Source: Patescibacteria group bacterium
Lineage (GTDB): Bacteria; Patescibacteriota; Minisyncoccia; Portnoybacterales; GWB1-42-6
Length of the DNA: 12,079 nucleotides
Assembly: GCA_018818145.1 (NCBI GenBank)
Contig: JAHIST010000013.1
Location: forward strand, 1-12,079
Reading direction: 5' to 3'
A program made the translations under genes and the position numbers. The notes beneath the pieces were generated by a model, which did not search any database, was not told where the DNA came from, and was given only the letters and a program-made list of their open reading frames with translations. Shown here piece after piece: positions 1 through 7,342 of this stretch; the first letter of the stretch is position 1; every line of letters starts with the position of its first letter.

Positions 1-589
1 CGCGCCGGTCCGAAATCAGATTTTCATAATCCGATATCTCAATGCCCGAACAGAAAACCGTAATTATATTTTTGTTCAACCGTAAATAATAATTTTGCAG
101 AGCGCGCGTAATGGTAATCACGCCGTCTGAAAACGCGGCCAGCCAATCGGTCGGAAACCTATTCCACCAATTATTGTAAATATAATGAATTTCATAAAAT
201 ATTTTTTTATTAAAAAATTTTTTCATTATAAAAATAACCAGCAAAAGCAGATGGTCGCGCAAATAGATAATTTCGTAATCCGCCCGCTGTTGCCAAAGAT
301 ATTTCAAAATCGCCCAATTAGCGGAAATCAGCCGGATTGGCAAATAAAACTTGCTTAAGTTAAGTGTGTCCCAGCGGGATTTTAAAACAACAATCGGAAA
401 TGGCTTTTTTATCCCGTGCATTTCAAAAACCAGCTCGTTTTTATTTTGGGGCGAACCGCAATGCGCCGTGACAAAAACCACGGACACTCCGGCGGCGGCG
501 TTTAAATACTCACAGGTTTTGGCGACGTTGTGGGCGTGGGCTTTTTTTGAAAGTAAATCAAATAAACCGACATAGCAAGCTCGCAACAT
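1..589 (-). CDS. GT4-type glycosyltransferase, N-terminal part (3' end outside window)
   Basis: The reading frame opens with ATG at 589 and stays open for 196 codons to the window edge, so only the N-terminal Rossmann half of a probable GT-B glycosyltransferase is present. The protein starts MLRACYVGLFDLL, followed by a KKAHAHNVAKTCEYL helix (about residues 15-29). It has a hydrophobic strand and membrane-apposed stretch LLLLVIFIM (114-122), an acceptor-side FYEIHYIYNN segment (131-140), SDGVITIT (154-161) and FCSGIEISDYENL (179-191). The last two match the usual GT4 'aD.vi.vS' and 'GvD...f' positions just before the C-terminal domain. Its likely role is transfer of a sugar from an NDP-sugar to a glycan at the cytoplasmic membrane face. 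It lies 103 bp downstream of the amidotransferase gene, across two inverted repeats, so it may be transcribed separately. No Shine-Dalgarno sequence is visible. The donor sugar cannot be told, and the catalytic C-terminal motif is not in view. Confidence 0.82.
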   Translation of the reverse strand, partial: MLRACYVGLFDLLSKKAHAHNVAKTCEYLNAAAGVSVVFVTAHCGSPQNKNELVFEMHGIKKPFPIVVLKSRWDTLNLSKFYLPIRLISANWAILKYLWQQRADYEIIYLRDHLLLLVIFIMKKFFNKKIFYEIHYIYNNWWNRFPTDWLAAFSDGVITITRALQNYYLRLNKNIITVFCSGIEISDYENLISDRR

Positions 590-603
590 AATTTTTGCAC
601 GAA

Positions 604-667
604 GCTTTCCGCGCCAGCAGTAAATTAATGTTTATTACCAATTAACTCGGTGGCTGGCGCGGAAAGC
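604..667. repeat. Perfect 15-bp inverted repeat with 34-bp spacer
   Basis: GCTTTCCGCGCCAGC at 604-618 is exactly complementary to GCTGGCGCGGAAAGC at 653-667. The GC-rich arms stand out in an AT-rich spacer. It fills most of the gap between the amidotransferase stop (693) and the next glycosyltransferase start (589). No U-run follows the stem on the minus strand, so it is not a classical intrinsic terminator. It could stabilise the upstream mRNA, block processive transcription, or be a small mobile palindromic element. Confidence 0.75.
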
Positions 668-675
668 GGAGTCCC

Positions 676-725
676 GCACCAAAGACCGCATTTCACTCTT
701 TGTAAAACTTTCGGTCTTTTGGTGC
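676..725 (-). repeat. Inverted repeat spanning the stop codon of the amidotransferase gene
   Basis: GCACCAAAGACCG at 676-688 pairs with CGGTCTTTTGGTGC at 712-725. This gives a 13-bp stem with a single extra base in one arm and a loop of about 23 nt. The right arm encodes the end of the amidotransferase (the HAPKDR residues), and the TGA stop (693-695) is in the loop. No T-run follows, so terminator function is doubtful. It lies only 8 bp from the 604-667 inverted repeat, and the two may be parts of one composite element. Confidence 0.6.
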
Positions 726-2609
726 GTGGATAAAATTCCTATACCACATCTGAAAACTTATTAACGACCAGATTAATGTCAGATTATATTCTTTTTTTGA
801 AATATGATCCTCCAGAATTTTTCTTATCGCTTCAAAATCAAAAAATTCTTTTGTGCCCGCGCAGTAAGAGGGTGATAAAACCTCGTAAGCGAATTCTTTC
901 AGATCGCCCCGTAGCCATTTAGCCATAGGAGAAAACCAGCCCCGCTTTGGAGCATTAGCCACATAGCTTGGCAGATAATCTTTCATCGCTTCTTTAAAAA
1001 TCTTTTTAGTGTTAAAAAAATTGATTTTGTAGCGCGCGGGAATTTTTAAATTAAATTCCACTAAAGCACGGTCCAGCAGCGGCACTCTCTCTTCTAAGCC
1101 AAAAGCCATAGTGGTTTTGTCCGTTCGCATCAGCGATTCTTCAGCCAGCCAATTTTCCAAATCCATCAACATTAAAAGATCACCTGAATTTAAAAATGAA
1201 TTTAGCTCATATCGTTGCTCTAATTCTTCCTTATGCCATTTGTTATTAAAATACTCTGGTTTTATCACGCGGGCAAGCAAATCGTCTTTTTGCGACAAAA
1301 ACAGCAGATAGCGCGGCACGCCGGCCGCGACCTCAAGTTTTGCGTCTAAATTTTTTGTTTTTTTCAGTTGACCGATAAGTTTATTAAAAAATCTTCTCCT
1401 TAAAGAGCGCGGTATTTTTTGATACCAGTCAAGCAATAGATTAAGCCGGTAGCGCGGATAGCCGGCAAAAATTTCGTCGCCTCCGTCGCCGCCCAGTGCC
1501 ACGGCTATTTTTTGTTTGGCAAATTCGGCCAACAGATAGGTTATTGACTGGGTGTGATTGGAAATCGGCTCGTCCATATGCCAGGCAACTTTTTCCAAAA
1601 CAGCCAGCACATCCTTGGCACCAATCATCAGCTCGTGGTGTTCGGTGCCAAAATCGCGGCTGACGCGCCGCGCCATGGCAAAATCAAAATTATATTTTTC
1701 CCTTTCCTCTTTGACATCAAACCCGACGCAAAAAGTTTTCAGCTTTCCGGAGGAAAATTTCTGCGCCAGCGCCGCGACTATGGTTGAATCAACACCGCCG
1801 CTCAAAAAAACTCCCAGCGGCCGCTCGGAAATCAACTGTTTTTTAACGGCTTGCGCGGTTAGTTCCGTCAGCCTTAATTTTATTTCAGCCTTATCTTTTA
1901 TTTTTTCGCCGATTTCCGGCCGCCAATAACGCTTAATTTCCAGCTGATTGTCTTTGAAAAGCAAAAAATGCGCCGGCGGCAGTTTAAAAATATTTTTGTA
2001 AATGGTCAGAGGGGCCAAAGGATAAAGCAAGTGGAAAAAAGAACTTAGCGCGCGCTCATCAATCTCCCGCTTTATATCGTGCTCTAAAATCGCCTTAATT
2101 TCGGAAGAAAAAACGAAACGAACTTGCCCTGAGCCTGCCGAAGAAACTTGTCCTGAGCTTGCCGAAGGATCCCAAAAATAATAAAGAGGCTTGATGCCCA
2201 AATGGTCGCGCGCCAAAAACAACGATTGGTCTTTTAAATTATAAATGGCGAAAGCGAAAATCCCGTCCAGCTCATCAACGCATTTTTCTCCTTTCTCTTC
2301 AAAAAGATGCAAAATGATTTCTGTATCGCTTTGAGAATAAAATTTATGCCCTTGCCGCTCCAGCCCCGGCCGCAAGTCTTTAAAATTATAAATTTCGCCG
2401 TTAAAAACGATGACCAGAGATTTGTCTTCGTTAAATAAAGGCTGCCGGCCCCGCTCGCTCAAATCAATAATAGCCAGCCGCCTGTGCCCCAAAGAAAAAT
2501 TGTCGTCAACAAATACGCCTTCCTGATCCGGGCCGCGATGCGAAACGGCTTCATTCATCCGCTTAATCAATTCGTAGTTTTTAAAATTAAAACCGCTAAT
2601 TGCGCACAT
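693..2609 (-). CDS. asnB: Asparagine-synthase-family glutamine amidotransferase
   Basis: This 638-residue protein has the two-domain AsnB layout. The N-terminal class II glutaminase begins MCAISGF (Cys2 is the nucleophile exposed after Met removal), with RGPDQEG (25-31), GHRRLAIIDLS (41-51) and NGEIYNF (70-76). The C-terminal ATP-pyrophosphatase domain has the SGGVDS P-loop (270-275) and GGDGGDEIFAGYPRY (373-387). The family transfers glutamine ammonia to an acyl-adenylate. The GGDGGDE form, as opposed to the SGEGSDE type of E. coli AsnB, together with the glycan neighbourhood suggests that the substrate may be a uronic-acid-type sugar carboxylate rather than free aspartate; that is inference. 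The start overlaps the end of the radical SAM gene by 14 bp, implying translational coupling. Oddities are a 16-residue repeat-derived insert (149-164) between the PLYYFW and FVFSSEIKAIL strands, and a polar tail (HAPKDRKFYKE) that overlaps an inverted repeat. Domain integrity suggests it is functional. Confidence 0.93.
   Translation of the reverse strand: MCAISGFNFKNYELIKRMNEAVSHRGPDQEGVFVDDNFSLGHRRLAIIDLSERGRQPLFNEDKSLVIVFNGEIYNFKDLRPGLERQGHKFYSQSDTEIILHLFEEKGEKCVDELDGIFAFAIYNLKDQSLFLARDHLGIKPLYYFWDPSASSGQVSSAGSGQVRFVFSSEIKAILEHDIKREIDERALSSFFHLLYPLAPLTIYKNIFKLPPAHFLLFKDNQLEIKRYWRPEIGEKIKDKAEIKLRLTELTAQAVKKQLISERPLGVFLSGGVDSTIVAALAQKFSSGKLKTFCVGFDVKEEREKYNFDFAMARRVSRDFGTEHHELMIGAKDVLAVLEKVAWHMDEPISNHTQSITYLLAEFAKQKIAVALGGDGGDEIFAGYPRYRLNLLLDWYQKIPRSLRRRFFNKLIGQLKKTKNLDAKLEVAAGVPRYLLFLSQKDDLLARVIKPEYFNNKWHKEELEQRYELNSFLNSGDLLMLMDLENWLAEESLMRTDKTTMAFGLEERVPLLDRALVEFNLKIPARYKINFFNTKKIFKEAMKDYLPSYVANAPKRGWFSPMAKWLRGDLKEFAYEVLSPSYCAGTKEFFDFEAIRKILEDHISKKEYNLTLIWSLISFQMWYRNFIHAPKDRKFYKE
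2122..2168. repeat. Two tandem ~24-bp repeat units inserted in frame in the amidotransferase gene
   Basis: Two copies begin ACTTGCCCTGAGCCTGCC (2122) and ACTTGTCCTGAGCTTGCC (2146), exactly 24 bp apart and differing at a few bases. Read on the minus strand they give SASSGQVS and SAGSGQVR (residues 149-164), a Ser/Gly-rich insert between two beta strands of the glutaminase domain. The core CTTGTCC(C/T)GAGC is shared with the single unit at 10391-10413, which sits in the opposite orientation relative to its gene. I recognise this type of short repeat as dispersed in many uncultured-bacterial genomes. Confidence 0.85.
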
Positions 2610-4044
2610 ACAAATATTTTAAATAATTAAAGGCAATCTTGAAAATTGAAATCAAGTCATCCAAACTTCTGACTCTTTTTAGCTTTTTAATGAATCTGCG
2701 CCATAAATCTTTTTTAGTCATCAGCCTTTTCAGCACAAAAGCTTTTACTTTTTCAAAGGGCAGGCCCGGCCATTCAAAATAAGGGACCGAGGGATCCTCG
2801 CCAGCCACATAATAACGGCTGCTGGCATAGGGCGAATTCCAGGAAAAATCTTTGGGCATAATTCCTTCTTTTTTGGCGATGGCTTCCAATTCCGTGCCCG
2901 GATAGATAACAATAAAACTATAGGACGGCTTAACGTTCGGCAGGGCGCGAAATTCCTTAATCGCGTCGGCTGTCAAAGCAATGTCTTCCCAAGTTTCATA
3001 GGGATAAACCATTAAAAAATTAAGCGTCACTTCCAGCCCGACTTCAACCGCCGCTCCGACCGCGGCGCGCGCCTGTTCCATAGTAATGCCTTTTTTGATG
3101 AGTTTGAGCATCCGCGGACTGCCTGATTCAATACCAAAATTAACCCGCGTGCAGCCAGATTTTTTCATAAGTTCAAGTAATTCTTTATCAACTGTATTGA
3201 CGCGGCAGGGCGCGTACCAAAAAATTTTCAAACCGCGCCTGATTATTTCATTGCAGATGTCAAGGGCATGCTGACGAACTATTGAAAAAGTATCGTCCCA
3301 AAAATTAAAAGCCCGGTAACCATAGGTCTTATAAAGATGTTCAATTTCATCAACAAAGTTTTTGGCGCTGCGCAAGCGCAAACAGCCTTTATGAAACGCC
3401 AAGGAAGAACAAAAAATACACTGATTCGGACAGCCGCGCGAGCTGACAATGCCAATATTTTTTAGGCCGGTTTTTTCCACCGACGTGACACCTTTATATT
3501 TTTCCAAATCAAACAAATGCCAGGCCGGCATGGACAGCTCGTCCAGATTTTGCACAAATGGCCGGTCGGGATTTTCTATAATTTTCCCTGATTGGTCGCG
3601 CCAAGCCAATCCCTGAACGCGAGCGATTTTATCGGCTTCAAAATTAGTCTGCAAAAGTTCGCGCGAAGTTATTTCTCCTTCTCCCTTGATAACAAAATCA
3701 ATTTCTTGAACCACTTTTAGCGCGTCGCCCGCGCTAAGCCCGAAATGCGGCCCGCCGGCAAAAATTTTCACGTCGGGCTTGGCTTTTTTCACTAATTTTG
3801 CCGCCTCAATTGCGCTAAAGCGATTATGCGTGGTTGAGGAAATGCCCAAAGCGTCCGGCTGAAATTCCAAGATTTTACTGGCCGCTTCTTCCGGATTTAA
3901 ATTAAAAGTGTGCGCGTCAATAATAATCACCTCGTGCTTATCAAGCAAAAGACTGGAAGCGATGTAGCCAACGCCCAAAAACGGCAACCCGTATCTTTCA
4001 ATTTCACCGGCGGCGCGCGGCGCCACCATTAAAGCGATTCTCAT
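2596..4044 (-). CDS. B12-binding-domain radical SAM protein (copy 1)
   Basis: This 482-residue protein has an N-terminal cobalamin-binding-type Rossmann domain (about 1-140; GVGYIASSLL, IIDAH 41-45, GGPH 97-100). A radical SAM barrel follows, with the cluster motif C205-x3-C209-x2-C212 (RGCPNQCIFC), then FWDDTF, NFGIESGSPRML, and the GITMEQA and YPYET segments. The family uses a [4Fe-4S] cluster, S-adenosylmethionine and often cobalamin for methyl transfer to unactivated carbon or phosphorus, or for other radical chemistry; the substrate here is unknown. The canonical DxHxxG base-off motif is absent, as is common in this class. It is the most divergent of the three copies, lacking the HPTFFP segment of the other two. 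It follows the methyltransferase by 37 bp and overlaps the amidotransferase start. A weak AAAAGAA precedes its ATG. Confidence 0.92.
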   Translation of the reverse strand: MRIALMVAPRAAGEIERYGLPFLGVGYIASSLLLDKHEVIIIDAHTFNLNPEEAASKILEFQPDALGISSTTHNRFSAIEAAKLVKKAKPDVKIFAGGPHFGLSAGDALKVVQEIDFVIKGEGEITSRELLQTNFEADKIARVQGLAWRDQSGKIIENPDRPFVQNLDELSMPAWHLFDLEKYKGVTSVEKTGLKNIGIVSSRGCPNQCIFCSSLAFHKGCLRLRSAKNFVDEIEHLYKTYGYRAFNFWDDTFSIVRQHALDICNEIIRRGLKIFWYAPCRVNTVDKELLELMKKSGCTRVNFGIESGSPRMLKLIKKGITMEQARAAVGAAVEVGLEVTLNFLMVYPYETWEDIALTADAIKEFRALPNVKPSYSFIVIYPGTELEAIAKKEGIMPKDFSWNSPYASSRYYVAGEDPSVPYFEWPGLPFEKVKAFVLKRLMTKKDLWRRFIKKLKRVRSLDDLISIFKIAFNYLKYLYVRN

Positions 4045-4081
4045 AATAATTCTTTTGTCTATGATTAAAAAATTTTAAAAA

Positions 4082-4753
4082 TCAAAAAACCTTCTTCGCT
4101 ATGACAAACCAGGCAAGAGGACAAGGATAATTCTGTTTCACTTTTTTAGGCAGAATTTTATCGGCCAACAAACACATTGGGCGGAAAATAATCTTTAAGC
4201 AATTAGCTGCCAAAGAATTACCGATGACAAAATCAGCTAAATTTCCGATGGCGCTGAAACGTTCCCCTGTTGGAAAAATCTGCGCGCCGGCAAAACCGGC
4301 GCAGCCGAAAATTTCTTTCAATTGCCGCGAGGTGAAACGGAATCTGTCGTCAGCCCGGTTTTCTTCCGATTTAATAAACTGCGCTGTGATGAACGCCCGG
4401 CCGCCCGGTTTCAGAACGCGCGCAATTTCACGCGCCAGCGTCTGCGGATCTTTTATCAAATAAAAGGAATTAAACATAAAAATATTATCGGCAAAATCAT
4501 TATCCAGCGGGATGCCTTGATTTAAATCGGCTTCAATATCGGGCTTCGCTTCTTTACTAGCGTCAATTCTGACCAGCCGCGAAAGATTAATTTTCCAGTA
4601 GCGCCAGTAGCTGGCCGGCTTTTTGCCGCAAGCCAAATCCACGCAGACGCCTTCCAAGTTAACACAATGCCTGGCCACCTGCCAATTAAAAAGAATGCGG
4701 TAAAGCGATTTGCCTTTAAGCGTTTCTTTAATTAAATCAACGGCTTTATTCAT
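4082..4753 (-). CDS. Class I SAM-dependent methyltransferase
   Basis: This 223-residue protein has the seven-strand methyltransferase signature. Motif I is VCVDLACGKKP (36-46), the acidic end of strand 2 is RIDAS (62-66), DIEADLNQG (72-80) leads into the motif IV-like FADNIFMFNSFYLI (87-100), and the post-motif is ARVLKPGGRAFITAQF (111-126). A basic, hydrophobic C-terminus (LKIIFRPMCLLADKILPKKVK) may touch the membrane or the acceptor. The fold predicts methyl transfer from S-adenosylmethionine, probably O- or N-methylation of a glycan or lipid in this setting; the acceptor is not readable. Its start overlaps the upstream glycosyltransferase by 8 bp, which implies coupled translation and a shared pathway. 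AAAGAAA about 8 bases before the ATG is the nearest thing to a ribosome binding site in the window. Confidence 0.9.
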   Translation of the reverse strand: MNKAVDLIKETLKGKSLYRILFNWQVARHCVNLEGVCVDLACGKKPASYWRYWKINLSRLVRIDASKEAKPDIEADLNQGIPLDNDFADNIFMFNSFYLIKDPQTLAREIARVLKPGGRAFITAQFIKSEENRADDRFRFTSRQLKEIFGCAGFAGAQIFPTGERFSAIGNLADFVIGNSLAANCLKIIFRPMCLLADKILPKKVKQNYPCPLAWFVIAKKVF

Positions 4754-5825
4754 GATTGATTTCTTTAAATTGTCCGACTAATTTTTCAATTAACCTATCT
4801 AAATTTTGGTTTTTAACGATACTTTCCCGCATTTGTTTTTTTATCTCCCGTAATCTTTGCGGCTCCAAAACCAGCAATTTTGAAATTTTATCCGCCAAAT
4901 CGCGGCTATCGCCTTCGCGAAACATCAAAACTTTATGCAAATCCGGCGGCAACACTTCTTTAAAAACCCGGTTGCTGACAAAAATTATTAAGCCGCAGCT
5001 CATGGCTTCAAGCATGGTTTTGTCAAAACTGCCCGATGAAGTCAAATTGACGAAAATGCTGTGGCGCCTATAAATTTGCGGCGTTTGAAAATTTGGCACC
5101 CGGCCCAAAAAATTAATCTCCCGCTCCAAACCCAGCTTCTGCACCAAATTTTTCACGCCCTTAAAATATTCTTCATTTCCCGGCGCCGGCTCGCCTAACA
5201 CATCAAGAAGGATCTTTGTACCGCTGTTAGCTAAAATTTTGATAGCCCCAATCAACACTTCCAATTTTTTAACCGGCGAAATTCTTCCTAAAAATAAAAT
5301 TTTATTAAGGCTTAAATTTTCGATATTTTCGGGCTTGAATTTTTCCGTATCTATCCCCTGTTGCAGAATACTTAATTTCTCAGAATTAATGCGGCAGGCC
5401 AGTGCCGTCGAAGTCACGACCCGATGCGCCAATACGACGGCTAATTTCAGCTTCAGCGGATTTTTATAATGCGCGTACCATAGCACTATTTTTTTACGCC
5501 ACAACCGCCAAAGCAAACCGCCCAGCAAAACATACTCAACATTCATATGCACAAAAACAATGTCATAATCTTTTTTAAAACGCCAGATTAACCGATAAAA
5601 ATTAATGGTGTATTTTAATTTTTTTATGATGCCGGAATTTCCATCGGCGCTTTCTTTGCCTAATGAAAATACCTTTATGTTATTAGGTAAATCATATCGG
5701 CCTACGCCTAAGGCCAGCGCGATAATATTTTGCGCGCGCGGCGCCAGCTTTAAAAGCCATCCGTGAAAAAATCCAAGTAAGTCGTCGTCTAAATCAATTT
5801 TTTGAGTTAGCACTAAAAGCCGCAT
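4746..5825 (-). CDS. GT4-family glycosyltransferase
   Basis: This 359-residue GT-B enzyme has an N-terminal acceptor domain beginning MRLLVLTQKIDLDDDLLGFF. FVHMNVEYVLL (91-101), IVLWYAH (113-119) and LQQGIDTEKF (154-163) follow. The C-terminal donor domain has FLGRISPVKKLEVLI (178-192), INFLGRVP (237-244), and SGSFDKTMLEAMSCG (264-278) in place of the usual EGFG...LEAMACG. The first Glu of the E-x7-E pair is therefore missing, while FDK is present; I recall GSxDK forms in some GT4 subfamilies, so this need not mean loss of activity. The predicted role is transfer of an NDP-sugar to a growing surface glycan on the cytoplasmic face. It starts 8 bp after the radical SAM stop and overlaps the methyltransferase start, so all three are likely co-translated. 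No Shine-Dalgarno sequence is visible. Confidence 0.9.
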   Translation of the reverse strand: MRLLVLTQKIDLDDDLLGFFHGWLLKLAPRAQNIIALALGVGRYDLPNNIKVFSLGKESADGNSGIIKKLKYTINFYRLIWRFKKDYDIVFVHMNVEYVLLGGLLWRLWRKKIVLWYAHYKNPLKLKLAVVLAHRVVTSTALACRINSEKLSILQQGIDTEKFKPENIENLSLNKILFLGRISPVKKLEVLIGAIKILANSGTKILLDVLGEPAPGNEEYFKGVKNLVQKLGLEREINFLGRVPNFQTPQIYRRHSIFVNLTSSGSFDKTMLEAMSCGLIIFVSNRVFKEVLPPDLHKVLMFREGDSRDLADKISKLLVLEPQRLREIKKQMRESIVKNQNLDRLIEKLVGQFKEINHE

Positions 5826-5833
5826 AAATCAAA

Positions 5834-7342
5834 TTAATGTTTAAAATTTACCGCGACAAACTTATCGTAGCGTTTTATTGATTTCTGAAAAATCTTTTTA
5901 AAAAAGGAAGTCATTTTGGCTTCAATGGGAAATTTCCAAAAATTATTTTTAAAACGAAAAAGCACGAATGGCCTGAATGTTTTTATCAATAAATGGCGGA
6001 TAATGTTTTTTAATGATCTATTCGTCAGAGTCGCAATGGATTTATTGTACCAGGCGAAAGGGCTTAATTCATGAATCATTTCGTATTCTTTTTTGTTTTT
6101 TAACCAGGGTAAATACGCCTTACCCCAAAAATAATTTCCCCACTCAACCAAAGATCTGGGCGCCTCAAAACCCATGTCAACCGCTTTTTGAAACAAATTT
6201 GTTCCGGGATAAGGAATATAAATCCACAACGGATAAATGGCGGCTTTGGGATGAATTTTTTGCAGCTTTATTATCAGATCAATCGTTTGCTGACGTTCCT
6301 CGAGAGTTTCCGTCGGCCAACCGATCACAAAGGAAAGAATCAATTTTATATCCAGAGATTTGGCGGTCTCGACGGCTTTTATCGTTTGTTCGACCGTTAT
6401 GCCTTTTTGAATAATTTCTTTCAGAATTCTATTTGAACCACTTTCGCAGCCGACCCGCACTTCGCAAAATCCGCTTTCTTTAAGTTTTTTCATGAATTCG
6501 TAATCAAAAAAGTCAACCCGCATGTCAATTGAATATTTCACTTTAAGTCCTTTGGCGATGATGAGCCTGGCAAATTCTAAAGCCCGTTCTTTATCAACCA
6601 CAAAATTATCATCATGGATAATAAAATAATTTATACCGTATCTGCGATAAAGAAATTCCAGCTCATCGGCGGCTTTTTGAGCGCTTTTGGCCCGCCATTT
6701 TCTTTTGTTAAAATTCAAATTGTAGCAAAAACTGCAAGGATACGGACAACCCTTACTGGTATAAAAATCAATCACGCGCTCACTCGGAATATTGGACAAC
6801 TTTTTGACATATTTTTTAACATCAATTAAATCCCAGGCCGGCATAGGTAATTCATTCATATCTATAAAATCAGCGGGGCCGATGTTGATTTGTGGCTGAT
6901 TATCTTTATCTTTCCAGCCTAAGTTTTCAATCTGCCAAAGACTACCGCCTCCTTCAATTGATTTTAACAGCTTTAAAAATGCCTTTTCAGCTTCATTAAC
7001 CACCACGAAATCTATAAAAGGATTCCGCAGCGTCTGCCCAGGAAAAAAGGTCGGATGAATTCCGCCTACGACTATTTTTATTTCAGGATGTTTTTCTTTA
7101 ATTTTCCGGCTTGTTTCAATAATTTGAATAATGCAGCTGCCGGTCAGCATGGTAAAGCCGACTGCCAAGGGACGCAATTCGTCAATAGCGCGATAAAGAT
7201 CTTCCGACGGATCAAATCGCAAATCAATGATTTTTACATTAAAATCGTTCCTAATATAGGCGGCCAAACTGATTAAACCCAGGGGGACATAACTGGTTTC
7301 GTTTAAGCCATTTTGCGGCTGAACTAAAATAATATTTTTCAT
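5834..7342 (-). CDS. B12-binding-domain radical SAM protein (copy 2)
   Basis: This 502-residue protein has an N-terminal B12-type domain (PLGLISLAAYI 20-30, KIIDLRF 37-43, GGIHPTFFP 93-101). The radical SAM core has C199-x3-C203-x2-C206 (KGCPYPCSFC), FIIHDDNFVVD, RVGCESGSNRIL and GWPTETLEER. The C-terminal part carries PYPGTNLF and EAPRSLVEW, then a basic region. HPTFFPxQT, ESGSxRIL and APxSLxEW are shared with copy 3 (8489-9985), so these two are clearly paralogous. No DxHxxG motif is seen. The family carries out SAM/cobalamin radical chemistry; the substrate is unknown, and in this context a sugar, polyprenyl or lipid moiety is the likely target. Its ATG shares ATGA with the stop of the upstream glycosyltransferase, a classic coupling overlap. 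There is no ribosome binding site, so translation probably depends on reinitiation. Confidence 0.93.
   Translation of the reverse strand: MKNIILVQPQNGLNETSYVPLGLISLAAYIRNDFNVKIIDLRFDPSEDLYRAIDELRPLAVGFTMLTGSCIIQIIETSRKIKEKHPEIKIVVGGIHPTFFPGQTLRNPFIDFVVVNEAEKAFLKLLKSIEGGGSLWQIENLGWKDKDNQPQINIGPADFIDMNELPMPAWDLIDVKKYVKKLSNIPSERVIDFYTSKGCPYPCSFCYNLNFNKRKWRAKSAQKAADELEFLYRRYGINYFIIHDDNFVVDKERALEFARLIIAKGLKVKYSIDMRVDFFDYEFMKKLKESGFCEVRVGCESGSNRILKEIIQKGITVEQTIKAVETAKSLDIKLILSFVIGWPTETLEERQQTIDLIIKLQKIHPKAAIYPLWIYIPYPGTNLFQKAVDMGFEAPRSLVEWGNYFWGKAYLPWLKNKKEYEMIHELSPFAWYNKSIATLTNRSLKNIIRHLLIKTFRPFVLFRFKNNFWKFPIEAKMTSFFKKIFQKSIKRYDKFVAVNFKH

Noticed and set aside
1558..1929. Plus-strand open frame of 123 codons opposite the amidotransferase
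   Set aside because: It lies wholly antisense to a gene with clear domain motifs, has no recognisable domain and no ribosome binding site, and is a shadow frame.
4284..4302. GCGCCGG-CAAAA-CCGGCGC hairpin followed on the minus strand by a short T-run, terminator-like
   Set aside because: It lies in the middle of the methyltransferase coding sequence (CAGFAGAQIF), in a frame that is otherwise intact, and the T-run is short and displaced from the stem. Most likely it reflects codon use for Ala/Gly residues.
6013..6414. Plus-strand open frame of 133 codons opposite radical SAM copy 2
   Set aside because: It is antisense to a strongly supported radical SAM gene, has unusual composition and shows no domain signature.
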